Assembly: GCA_029287755.1 (NCBI GenBank)
Contig: JARFQM010000267.1
Span: 1 to 19,250, forward strand
DNA: 19,250 nucleotides
Origin: Desulfofustis sp.
Lineage (GTDB): Bacteria; Desulfobacterota; Desulfobulbia; Desulfobulbales; Desulfocapsaceae
Direction: 5' to 3'
The position numbers were made by a program, and so were the translations under genes. Under the pieces are notes generated by a model. That model saw only the letters and a list, made by a program, of their open reading frames with translations, did no database searches and was not told where the DNA came from. Position 1 is the stretch's first letter, and each line of letters starts with the position of its first letter. Of this stretch, positions 7,542 through 15,900 are shown one piece after another.

Positions 7542-8279
7542 ATGAAGTCCTCATACAGCTGCAGAGTGATAGGCAGCGCCGTGGTTCTGGCCGGCGCTTA
7601 TCTGCTGAAAGACTTTTACAGCCAAGCAGGAAGCGAGCAGTTGGCCTGGATAATCGGGCCGACTGCCCTGCTGACGGAAATATTCTCCGGTTTAGCTTTC
7701 GTTCATGAGCCGGGGTTCGGGTGGCTGGATGTGCAGCATCACACTGTGATCGCCCCGGTCTGTGCGGGGGTGAATTTCCTGATCATTGCCTTCTGCATGT
7801 CATCCTTTCAGATACTGTGGAAAAAGGACTCACCAAAGGAAATGATTGTCGGCGTCATCATCGCCTCCAGCGCCTCATACCTGATAACACTCATTGCCAA
7901 CGCCACGCGAATCACCCTGTCGGTGCTGCTCTTCTCATTTGATATCTACTCCGCGTGGGTAACGCCGGAGATGCTCCACCGGGTAGCGGGCATAGTGATC
8001 TACTATCTTCTCCTCTTCTCGTATTCCTCCGCAATCAGCCATTTTTTCAAAAACGCAGCCGGCGCCCCCCCGGCCTCTAATGGTCCCATCTCCAGGAACA
8101 CTGTGCTTCTTGCCCCCCTGGTCTGGTACCTGGCCTTTTCTATAGGCGTTCCCGTGGCCAACAATGCGCTTCACAATAACCCGGAACAGTTTATTGCACA
8201 CTCCCTGACGATAGGCGCAGTCACGGCGGGGATCACCGTAATTCTCTTTAAACTTAAACGGTGGAAGCGACTGCGGTAG
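7542..8279 (+). CDS. xrtK: Exosortase, XrtK-like
   Basis: This is a 245-residue polytopic membrane protein with hydrophobic spans along most of its length. The three exosortase catalytic residues are all present in conserved settings: Cys74 in APVCAGVNFL, Arg123 in NATRITL and His146 in EMLHRVAG. Exosortases cleave PEP-CTERM proteins, and a transpeptidase-like mechanism with a transfer partner is proposed. It is shorter than EpsH-type exosortases, which often carry extra domains. No EpsI-like domain, prosortase or exopolysaccharide genes accompany it. The ATG at 7542 lies 16 bases after the VIT-VWA stop and has only a weak ribosome-binding site, so it probably relies on translation of the upstream gene. 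An upstream in-frame ATG at 7440 would add 34 Cys/Arg-rich residues overlapping the neighbour and was rejected. The K-type assignment is from memory; the superfamily call is firm. Confidence 0.87.
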   Translation: MKSSYSCRVIGSAVVLAGAYLLKDFYSQAGSEQLAWIIGPTALLTEIFSGLAFVHEPGFGWLDVQHHTVIAPVCAGVNFLIIAFCMSSFQILWKKDSPKEMIVGVIIASSASYLITLIANATRITLSVLLFSFDIYSAWVTPEMLHRVAGIVIYYLLLFSYSSAISHFFKNAAGAPPASNGPISRNTVLLAPLVWYLAFSIGVPVANNALHNNPEQFIAHSLTIGAVTAGITVILFKLKRWKRLR

Positions 8280-8332
8280 TTGACACCCGCCAGTTCAAAG
8301 CGCCATGGGTGGCTCTCTGCGGTCACGTCAGG

Positions 8333-9262
8333 TCACTGATGCGCAGTGGTGAAGTACATGACCAGGCTGTTCACCAACTGGGCCATGAACCCGAAGTCCA
8401 GTGTGTCCATGGTGTCTGAACGCGTATGGTAGTGGGGATTGCGATAGAATGAGGTGTCGGTGATCATGACCGCCTGGAAGCCCCGATCCCAGAATGAAGC
8501 GTGATCGCTGAGCCGGACTTCCGGCAGCAGGTAGCCGCTCCATGGCACCGTTAAGGTAAGCACCGGCAGCGCCTCATTCTTTTTGAAGGCCTGGTGCAGG
8601 GCCCTGGTGAATTTTCTCGATTTATAATTGCCGACGATGCCGATATAGTCACCGCGTTCAGGATAGTTGCGAAACATCAGGGGAAAGGGGTAGCGCTGGC
8701 ACTTCGGTTCGCGGCAGGTGTAGCCGACCATTTCCAGGCAGATCATGCCGTCTATCCGCTCACCCTGCCGCCTGGCTTTGCGGGCATAGACCCTGCTGCC
8801 CATGGCCGAGGTCCCATAGACCGGCGGTTCCTCCAGGGCAAAAGAAACAAATCTCACCTGATGCATGAGTGATCTGGTCTGCGAGTACTCTGCCAATGCC
8901 CTGGCCACCTCGAGCTGGACCGCGACGCCGCTGGCGTTGTCGTCGGCGCCCACCGTGCGGCTCACGGAATCGTAATGGGCCCCGACCAGGAAGGTTTTCG
9001 CATCCGCCTGCCCGCCGCCCACCTCGCCCACAACGTTGGAGACCGTCTCCTTTCTGTACCGATAATCCTCTCGCCTGTTGGCGATGCCGATCTGCTGGTA
9101 GAAGTCCTCAATATATTCGGCCGCTTTTCTCAGATTCCAGGGGGTGGAAACACTTCTCTCGCCAATGGTTCTGGTCAGGGCATGCAGATGGGTCTGCACA
9201 CGTTCCACCGTTAATTCCAGATCGATCATCTCGTCCCTGTCAGCTCCGGCTGCAAAAGGCAT
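8333..9262 (-). CDS. M28-family zinc metallopeptidase (aminopeptidase-like)
   Basis: This 309-residue protein has the di-zinc site of M28 peptidases in order: His96 in GAHYDS, Asp108 in GADDNASG, Glu144 and Glu145 in ALEEPP (general base and metal ligand), Glu177 in CLEMVGY, and His279 in HYHTRSDT. Family members remove N-terminal residues from peptides or, in related branches, act on other small amides. No signal peptide or transmembrane segment is visible, unlike many secreted M28 enzymes. The ATG at 9262 is directly preceded by a perfect hairpin and lacks a good Shine-Dalgarno. An in-frame ATG at 9229 (residue 12), with AGGGA just upstream, is a credible alternative giving 298 residues. 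It converges with the exosortase gene across a 53-base gap, and nothing ties it functionally to that system. Confidence 0.9.
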   Translation of the reverse strand: MPFAAGADRDEMIDLELTVERVQTHLHALTRTIGERSVSTPWNLRKAAEYIEDFYQQIGIANRREDYRYRKETVSNVVGEVGGGQADAKTFLVGAHYDSVSRTVGADDNASGVAVQLEVARALAEYSQTRSLMHQVRFVSFALEEPPVYGTSAMGSRVYARKARRQGERIDGMICLEMVGYTCREPKCQRYPFPLMFRNYPERGDYIGIVGNYKSRKFTRALHQAFKKNEALPVLTLTVPWSGYLLPEVRLSDHASFWDRGFQAVMITDTSFYRNPHYHTRSDTMDTLDFGFMAQLVNSLVMYFTTAHQ

Positions 9263-9280
9263 ACGCCTGAGGTGAGGCGT
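9263..9280 (-). promoter_or_regulatory. Perfect hairpin abutting the M28 peptidase start codon
   Basis: ACGCCT-GAGGTG-AGGCGT is a perfect 6-bp inverted repeat with a 6-base loop, immediately next to the ATG at 9262. In minus-strand RNA it would occupy the ribosome-binding region. It could restrict initiation at this ATG, act as an operator, or simply show that the true start is the downstream ATG at 9229. Confidence 0.35.
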
Positions 9281-9470
9281 GACCTCTCAAACGGCTAATT
9301 CAGGAGCGTCCCGGTTAAAAGAGCAGCTGTTGAAGAAGGTAATTCGCCGTCCTATTTACATTATACATGACGACACAAGCTCATCAAGGCGCCCAACCAG
9401 GCAAGGCACGAGGGAGGAGCCGGTGGAGCAGCCTGATCTTCTAGAGTGGCTCCATCAGTAGCTGGTAGGA

Positions 9471-9510
9471 AGGGCACAGGACAAGCAATAACCTGCTCAG
9501 CCCTGTCCCT
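9471..9510 (-). terminator. Possible hairpin downstream of the FKBP gene
   Basis: Downstream of the FKBP stop on the minus strand, segments AGGG/CCCT, ACAGG/CCTGT and AGCA/TGCT can pair around a GGTTAT loop, with small bulges. No T-run follows, so intrinsic termination would be weak at best. The rest of 9281-9470 holds no gene I can support; a 60-codon GTG-started frame at 9279-9461 (+) has no recognisable features. Confidence 0.25.
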
Positions 9511-9518
9511 GGTGCACC

Positions 9519-9950
9519 TCATGCATTGATGGTTATCAGCTCGATATCAAAAGTGAGATCCTGGCCCGCCAGCGGAGGATTGGCATCAAGCTTGATATGT
9601 TCTTCGGTAACTTCAGTTACGCGCACAGTAAACGGCTGACCATCCTGGCTCTGAAGCTGCAGATGCATGCCGACCTCCGGCTCGATATCTTCCGGTATCT
9701 GGTCTGCCGGAAAATCAATTACTTTCTCATCGTAATAGGCGCCGTAGGCCTTGTCAGCTGGTATGGTCACCGTTTTTGAATCCCCCACTGACATGCCTAA
9801 AATTGCTGCTTCAAAGCCATCGATGACTTCACCTTCGCCGAGAGTGACTGGAAGCGGGTCCTTGCCTTCCGAGGAATCAAAAATTGTTCCATCATTTAGT
9901 TTGCCAGTGTAGTGCAGTGTTACGTTGTCTCCGTTTTTTGCCTGTGTCAT
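9519..9950 (-). CDS. FKBP-type peptidyl-prolyl cis-trans isomerase, SlyD-like
   Basis: This 143-residue cytoplasmic protein has the FKBP start VTLHYTGKLNDGTIFDSS (10-27). The LGEGEVIDGFEAAILGMSVGD segment that completes the prolyl-isomerase pocket follows. About 50 inserted residues then form an insert-in-flap chaperone domain of SlyD type before the returning strand ending DLTFDIELITI. SlyD-type proteins catalyse proline isomerisation and bind unfolded chains. The His/Cys-rich metal-binding tail of E. coli SlyD is absent, as in the shorter family members. The minus-strand start at 9950 is supported by GGGAGA a few bases upstream. It appears monocistronic, with open gaps on both sides. Confidence 0.92.
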   Translation of the reverse strand: MTQAKNGDNVTLHYTGKLNDGTIFDSSEGKDPLPVTLGEGEVIDGFEAAILGMSVGDSKTVTIPADKAYGAYYDEKVIDFPADQIPEDIEPEVGMHLQLQSQDGQPFTVRVTEVTEEHIKLDANPPLAGQDLTFDIELITINA

Positions 9951-10303
9951 GAAGGTCTCCCATGTATGAGTGTTTGATGGTGCAATTCATCGATCAAATT
10001 GCTCGGAACAGTAGCGCAAAAACCAGGTTCGCAGTGGATGATCCTTCAAGAGATTGGGAAACCAGATTCAAGTGGGGTGAGAACCGGGAAACCTGCGTTT
10101 GCAGACGGCAAGTAGCGATCGCAAAAAGGATTGGCAGCGTGAAGCAGGTTATTGTGCAATATATGTTTGGCAAAACTATATTCTGCGGTGGCGAGGTGTC
10201 AAGGTCGATGCGGTGCCTCTGCGGCACAATCTCCCTCTGAGAATGTGTAACCCAGCCGATAGCCAATGATGATTGTGCCAGGGTGCATTAAAGTGGTGGC
10301 AAG
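9951..10303. other. Intergenic region without a supported gene
   Basis: About 350 bases separate the FKBP gene from the next candidate ORF. Overlapping open frames of about 90 codons exist on both strands (9962-10240 and 9994-10266). Neither has a recognisable domain, signal peptide or good ribosome-binding site. The FKBP promoter should lie at the left end. I see nothing else definite. Confidence 0.5.
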
Positions 10304-10495
10304 ATGAGAGCAAGGGAACTGCTACTTGGCCTGATCGTGCTGATCTGGACCGGGGCTGCTCAGGCGGACAAAGAGCGGATCGAGGCCAGGAGCAGATCCG
10401 CCCATATACAGGTCCCGTATCGAGCTGCATGTTCTCTGGCTCGCGTTTGCAGCAAGGCATGGTTGGTCGAGATCTGTTTGGTAGCATGTACCTGA
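10304..10495 (+). CDS. Possible small secreted protein or frameshifted remnant of one
   Basis: This 63-codon frame opens with a textbook signal peptide: MRARE, a hydrophobic core (LLLGLIVLIWTG), then AAQA followed by DKERIEARSRS, with cleavage expected after AQA. GGTGG lies seven bases before the ATG. The mature part is short, cysteine-containing and unrecognised. An overlapping frame (+1 relative to this one) stays open to 10593, so the original gene may have been longer and suffered a frameshift around 10410-10430. It converges with the hydrolase gene that ends at 10590. The signal peptide is the only positive evidence. Confidence 0.3.
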   Translation: MRARELLLGLIVLIWTGAAQADKERIEARSRSAHIQVPYRAACSLARVCSKAWLVEICLVACT

Positions 10496-10589
10496 AGATG
10501 AGGGTGGACAAGAGAACCACCCGTGCCGGGCAGAGTGTTCTGAGTGATCGACATGAAAATTGCCTTTGGATCGGCTCTTTTCACCCGAG

Positions 10590-11222
10590 TTAAATAATAC
10601 GTCTGATCAATTTGACTTCGCAGATCCCTTCCAGGCCTTGGGCAAAAGCTCTTGCGTCTACCTCGCTGCCCACCAATGAATCATAATGCATGGGGATGGC
10701 AATTTTAGGTTTGATTCGTTTGGCGGCTTCAACGGCCTCTTCGGCAGTCATCACATAGGTCCCGGAGACTGGTAGGAGAGCGATGTCCACGTTTAGATCC
10801 GCCATTTCTTCGATCAGGTCTGTATCCCCCGCGTGATAAATTCGGCAACCGCCGAGTGTAACGATAAATCCCAGCCAGTTCTTTTCTTTCGGATGAAACT
10901 TCTTGTTAGTGTTGTATGCCGCTACTGCTTCAATTTTAATTCCGTTCACCTCAATAGAGTCACCCGGCTTCATGATCCTGATATCGCCTGAGAGCTGTTC
11001 GGCCGATTCGGGTTCAGTGACGATTACCGTCGAGTCGTTTTTGAGTTTGTCAACGTCTTCCGGCGAACAATGATCATGGTGAACGTGCGTTATCAGCAAA
11101 ATGTCTGCTTGTTCAACTGTTGCAACCTGATACGGATCGATAGTGACGATTTTGTCGTCAGCTTTGATCATAAAACCATCATGGCCAAGCCAGGAAATAT
11201 TCTCCACGATTTCAGCTAACAT
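10590..11222 (-). CDS. UPF0173-type metallo-beta-lactamase-fold hydrolase
   Basis: This 210-residue protein has the MBL-fold metal ligands: THVHHDH (His46, His48, Asp50, His51), His110 in NKKFHPKEKN, Asp133 in IYHAGDTD and His179 in IPMHYDSLVG. Spacing, length and the start WLGHDGFMI are those of the UPF0173/UlaG-like group of cytoplasmic MBL hydrolases. Their substrates are mostly unknown, and sequence alone does not decide between phosphoester, lactone or thioester cleavage. The start at 11222 follows a usable GGAGGGA on the minus strand. The gene stands alone and is divergent from the efflux operon across a 459-base gap. Confidence 0.88.
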   Translation of the reverse strand: MLAEIVENISWLGHDGFMIKADDKIVTIDPYQVATVEQADILLITHVHHDHCSPEDVDKLKNDSTVIVTEPESAEQLSGDIRIMKPGDSIEVNGIKIEAVAAYNTNKKFHPKEKNWLGFIVTLGGCRIYHAGDTDLIEEMADLNVDIALLPVSGTYVMTAEEAVEAAKRIKPKIAIPMHYDSLVGSEVDARAFAQGLEGICEVKLIRRII

Positions 11223-11681
11223 TGGTATCCCTCCAGCTAAATTTACTACCTATCAACGCTGCCCTAACTAATTCTATGCTAGCTATAAGAGATGGTTTGG
11301 TCAAGAACTCGGTAAATTGACTTTTAACGACGGCTTTCCACCGTCAGGACTCAATTAACCGGAGATTTGACCAAACAGGATCCTCAGGACAAGCTTTTCC
11401 CTGACTTTCTACTTTCTAATTTGAACGTGCTCGAGCCCATCCTCTCCAGAATCATATCTCCCTGCTGGGTGAAAAGTTCTAGAGAAGCAGATTTCCTGGG
11501 AATTAAGGTCATATATACAGTATATTTTATGATGTCAGACTCTAACATTTCACCTGCTGGAGTCTCTGGCGCTCTGGGCACACCTCGTTGTACGCATACA
11601 TTGCCCTGAGCTCCAGGCGTTCGCCATTTACCCGTCTAATTGAAGTGAGTCAGGCCAGCTGGCAAAGGGCCTGAATAGGAT
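11223..11681. other. AT-richer intergenic region between the MBL hydrolase and efflux operon
   Basis: These 459 bases should contain the promoters for the MBL gene (left end) and the efflux operon (right end). They include an 82-base nested palindrome (11295-11376), a 13-bp inverted repeat ATATAC-A-GTATAT (11513-11525) and GCCAGCTGGC (11654-11663) about 20 bases before the adaptor start. Open frames of 60-80 codons on both strands have no recognisable features and are probably chance. No efflux-type regulator gene (TetR, MarR or MerR) is present in the gap. Confidence 0.5.
11295..11376. repeat. 82-base nested imperfect palindrome (foldback element or structured RNA)
   Basis: Three nested arms pair. 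The outer arm is GTTTGGTCAA (11295-11304) with TTGACCAAAC (11367-11376), 10 of 10. The middle arm is CGGTAAATTGA (11310-11320) with TCAATTAACCG (11351-11361), 10 of 11. The inner arm is GACGG (11329-11333) with CCGTC (11341-11345) around a 7-base loop. Internal loops of 5/5 and 8/5 bases separate the arms. This regularity suggests a MITE-like foldback repeat or a structured transcript rather than chance. No clear target-site duplication or T-run flanks it. Confidence 0.6.
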
Positions 11682-12893
11682 ATGAAAGAATCATACGCCC
11701 TGGCTGTTAAGAGATTGGTGCTGTTCTTCATCGTTGCCTCGGCAGCCTCGGGTTTTGCCTATTACATGCTGCGCGGCAGCGATGGGGAAAACCAGCGTCC
11801 CCAACGCCGCGCCTCGGCTGTCGGGGTCGAGGTGGCTCAGGTGGAACGGCGCAACCTCGTTGAAAAACGAGTATTCATCGGTACCCTGAAGGCAGAAAAG
11901 CAGTTCGATGCAGCGTTCAAAGTTGGAGGCCGGCTCCAGATAATTGCCGTCAATCTTGGCGATTGTCTTAAAAAGGGTGACCTGATCGCCCGGCTGGACA
12001 GCGAGGAATTCGAACAGCAGCGTGCCCAGGCGCAGGCAGAGCTGGAAGTCGCCCGCGCCTCATTGACTGAAGCGCGCAGCAATCTCAGGGCGGCGGAGCG
12101 CAACTACGAACGAGCGGAGAAGCTAAGGGAACAGAGAGTTTCCTCAGCCGCCGAGCTCGAGGCCTCGGAAACCGAGATGCTCTCCCAGCGGGCAGGTGTC
12201 AATCTGGCTCAGGCCCAGATAAAGCAGCGTGAGGCAGCGCTGCGCGCTGCCGAAGTGCGCCTTTCCTATACGACATTGAACGCCGACTGGCAGTCCGGCG
12301 ACACCGATGTGTGCCGGTTCGTTGCCGGTAAACATGTCGACGAGGGCGACACCATCTCAGCCAACACCTCAGTGGTTACCCTGGTCGATCTTTCCCAACT
12401 CAAGGCGGTGATCAACGTGGCTGAACGAGATTACGCGCTGCTCAGCATCGGACAGCCGGCCGAGATCAGTGTCGATTCAATTGCCGACCGGGCATTTCCC
12501 GGAACGGTTGTCCGGCTGGCGCCGGTGTTTGACGATTCCAGCAGGCAGGCGCGGGTGGAAATCAGCGTGGCCAATCCGGACGCCATCTTGAAAAGCGGTA
12601 TGTTTGCCCGGGTTCAGATCGAGCTTGGTCGGGCCGAGCAGGCGGTTGCTGCACCATTAGATGCGGTCATTCAGCGACTTGGCACCAACGGGGCTTTTGT
12701 GGTGGAGGACGGCAAGGCCCGCTTTGTCGAAATTCGAGCCGGCATCCAGGCCGAAGGCTGGACGCAGGTGTCGGGCCTGGAGGAAGGCCAGCTGGTGGTC
12801 ACTCTTGGTCATCATTTGCTCAGCGACGGGACACCCGTCACCACTGGCGACGCTGAAGAAGAAGCTCCCCGGCAGCCGGGGCTTCGGCAATAG
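11682..12893 (+). CDS. RND efflux periplasmic adaptor (membrane fusion protein)
   Basis: This 403-residue adaptor of the HlyD/AcrA type has an N-terminal membrane anchor (about 10-30, no lipobox). The barrel-sandwich/lipoyl domain is split into halves (about 75-107 and 195-235). Between them lies an alpha-helical hairpin (about 108-195) rich in Ala, Glu, Arg and Gln with heptad character. Beta-barrel and membrane-proximal domains follow. Its role is to bridge the inner-membrane permease and the outer-membrane channel. The start at 11682 has AGGA four bases upstream. It is the first gene of a tight operon, nine bases before the permease. Two cysteines (95 and 211) in the lipoyl halves are unusual for this family. 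The substrate class (drugs, solvents or lipids) cannot be read from the sequence. Confidence 0.93.
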   Translation: MKESYALAVKRLVLFFIVASAASGFAYYMLRGSDGENQRPQRRASAVGVEVAQVERRNLVEKRVFIGTLKAEKQFDAAFKVGGRLQIIAVNLGDCLKKGDLIARLDSEEFEQQRAQAQAELEVARASLTEARSNLRAAERNYERAEKLREQRVSSAAELEASETEMLSQRAGVNLAQAQIKQREAALRAAEVRLSYTTLNADWQSGDTDVCRFVAGKHVDEGDTISANTSVVTLVDLSQLKAVINVAERDYALLSIGQPAEISVDSIADRAFPGTVVRLAPVFDDSSRQARVEISVANPDAILKSGMFARVQIELGRAEQAVAAPLDAVIQRLGTNGAFVVEDGKARFVEIRAGIQAEGWTQVSGLEEGQLVVTLGHHLLSDGTPVTTGDAEEEAPRQPGLRQ

Positions 12894-12902
12894 GTCGAGA
12901 GC

Positions 12903-15900
12903 ATGAACATCAGCGCCTTTACCACCGCCCGTCCTATCTTCACCACCATGGTGACCCTCATTGTAATTCTGGTGGGAGCCGTGTCCCTCACCCGTTTGCC
13001 CATCGATCTGCTTCCCGAGATTACTTATCCGGTACTGAGCATCAATACCTCCTATGGTAACGCCGCCCCCGAGGAAGTTGAGAAGCTGGTGACGGAAGTG
13101 ATTGAAAGTGCGGTCTCGGTTATCCAGGGAATCAAGGAAGTCACCTCGGAGTCGACCGAGGGCAACAGCCGGGTGCGCGTGTCGTTTACCTGGGGAACGA
13201 ATCTTGACGCCGCTTCCAATGATGTTCGCGACCGACTGGACAGGGTCATCAACAATCTGCCTGACGAGGCTGACCGCCCCCAGATCCGCAAGTTCGACCC
13301 AAACAGTGCCCCGATACTGATCTATGGCGCCGCCTCCAATCTCGATCCGATCGAGCTGCGCCGCTTAATTGACGACCAGATAAGCTATCGCATCGAGCAG
13401 GTTCCCGGAGTCGCTGCGCTGGACGTCTGGGGAGGCCTGGAACGGGAGATCCAGATCGAGATCGACCCGGACCGGATGAGGGCCCTGCAGATCTCCCTCG
13501 ACACCATCCGCACCGCTATTCGCGATGCCAATATAAGCCTGCCGGCAGGTACCATCGAGTCGGGCAACACCGAGACCCGGCTGCGCACCCCCGGTGAGCT
13601 GACCAGCGTCGAGCAATTGCTCGACCTGGTCGTCGACCGCCGCAGCGAGGCGCCCATTTACCTGAAACAGGTGGCCGAGGTGCTGGACACCCATTCGGAA
13701 ATCACCCGCATCGTCCGGATCAACGGCCGGCCAGGTGTTTACCTGGCCATTCGCAAGCAGTCGGGCACCAATACGGTCCAGGTCGCCCGCCAGGCCAAAA
13801 AGGTTATTGACCAGATCAACGTTGATTTTCCGCAGATAGAGCTGATATCGATCGTCGACACATCGGACTATATCCAGCGCTCGCTGACCAACGTGGGCCG
13901 CACCATGGTCATTGGCGGACTGCTCGCCAGCGTGGTTCTGCTGACCTTTCTGCTCAACCTGCGCGCCACCCTGGTGGTGATAACAGCGATCCCGGTGGCG
14001 GTCATCTCCACTTTTGCGATGATGTATTTCGGCAACCTGACTCTCAACCTGATGACCCTGGGCGGACTGGCCTTGGGACTGGGCATGATGGTCGACAACT
14101 CGATCGTAGTCCTGGAAAACATCCTGCGCCGCTTCCAGAATCTCAAGGAGAGCGCCATGCAGGCCGCCGTCCGGGGCTCCAGCGAGGTGACCGGGGCGAT
14201 CATCGCCTCCACCTGCACGACACTGGTCATTTTCGTGCCGATGCTCTTCACCCGGGAAATTTCCGGGCTGCTGTTCAGACAGTTCATGTACGTGGTCGCC
14301 TTTGCCCTGCTCTGCTCGCTGCTGACCGCGCTGACCATCGTGCCGATGCTGACCAGCCTGTTTCTAAAAGCCGGGGAAGAACGGCAGGCCGCCAGGCCGA
14401 GGAGCCGGCTCGCTGGAGGCATGGCCAGGGCACACGTTTCACTCTACAACGGCTATGAAGCCACGCTGGCCGCCAGTCTGCGCAATCCCCTGCTGTGCGT
14501 TATCGCCGTCATTTTCATGTTCACCGCTACCCTGGCCCTGATTCCACGGATAGGAACAGAGTTCATGCCCGCCTCGGATGAAGGGCAGGTCCGGGTCAAT
14601 GTCGACCTGGCCAGCGGTACCCGGCTCGAGGTATTGGACCAGGTAATGGGCGGCATCGAGAAAACGGTGCAGGATTCGGTCCCGGAAATGCGGGCCATGG
14701 TCGCCAACCTGGGCTCGTCGGGCGGCCGCGGCGACGCGGCCGGCGGCAACATCCGCGTCTCGCTGGTACCGGTCCTGGAGCGTGAACGCTCGAGCGATGA
14801 GGTGGCGAAGGATCTGCGCTCGCAGATCGGCACGGTGCCGGGCGCCGAGGTTCGGGTTCGGGCCGGCCAGGGCCTGTTCCTGCTGTCGCGGCTGCTGGGC
14901 GGCGGAGAAGACAATCTCGAAGTTGAAGTTCTCGGATATGAACTGTCAGTCATTGACAGCCTGGCGCTGGCCGTGGAAGAGCAGATCAAGGATATCCCGG
15001 GCGTCACCGACACCCGGCGCGGCCGCCGCGACGGTGTCCCTCAGCAGCTGCTGGAAATCGACCGGGACCGGGCCGCCGATCTCGGCTTCACCGTGGCCCA
15101 GATCGCCCGGGTCCTGGAGACTGCCCTTTCAGGCACACGGGCCGGCCAGTTCCGGGACGGCAGCGGAGAAGAGGTCGACATCCGGGTCAAGGTCAAGGAT
15201 GCCGAACAGCTGAGCATCGAGGAACTGCTGACGCTGACCATCACCAACAACCGCGGCGAAGCTGTTTCACTGCGCAACCTGATGGTGCCGCGGCCCGGCA
15301 TCGGGCCGGTGGAAATCGAGCGCAAGAACCAGCAGCGCATGGTTGATATCCGCGCCAACATCGCCGACCGGCCGCTTGGCGACGTCGCCTCCGAGGCCCA
15401 GAAACGGCTGGCCGAAATACCCCGGCCCCGCGGCTACGAGATCATGCTCTCGGGCGATGTAGAGGAACAGGCCAAATCCTTCAGGGAGATGCTGATCGGC
15501 ATCATTTTGGCCACCCTGCTCGTCTATATGGTGCTTGCTTCACTCTATGAATCGCTGCTCTCCCCGGTCATCGTCATGCTTACCGTGCCGCTGCCGCTGA
15601 TCGGCGTCGTACTGACCCTGCTGATGACCGGCACCACCTTCAATATCCAGAGCTTTATCGGCTGCATCATGCTGGTCGGCATCGTGGTCAACAACGCCAT
15701 CCTGATCGTCGACCGGGCCAATGTGCTGTTCCACGAAAAAGGCCGGCCCCTCCTCGAAGCGGTGCGGACCGCCGGCAAAGACCGGCTGCGGCCGGTGCTG
15801 ATGACCTCGCTCACCACCATCCTCTCCCTGCTGCCCCTGGCCATCGGCATAGGAGAAGGCAGCGAGGCGCAGGCGCCGCTGGCGCGGGCAGTGTTGGGCG

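Noticed and set aside
9279..9461. 60-codon plus-strand frame between the peptidase and FKBP genes
   Set aside because: GTG start within the hairpin region, charged low-complexity product and no recognisable features.
11384..11581. 65-codon minus-strand frame (and 80-codon plus frame 11367-11609) before the efflux operon
   Set aside because: The minus frame uses GTG with no spaced Shine-Dalgarno. Neither has a recognisable feature, and both overlap the palindrome or dyad region.
14453..15013. Minus-strand Ser/Arg-rich frames inside the RND permease (also 13868-14422)
   Set aside because: Ser/Arg/Pro-rich composition without motifs is typical of antisense shadows of GC-rich membrane-protein genes.
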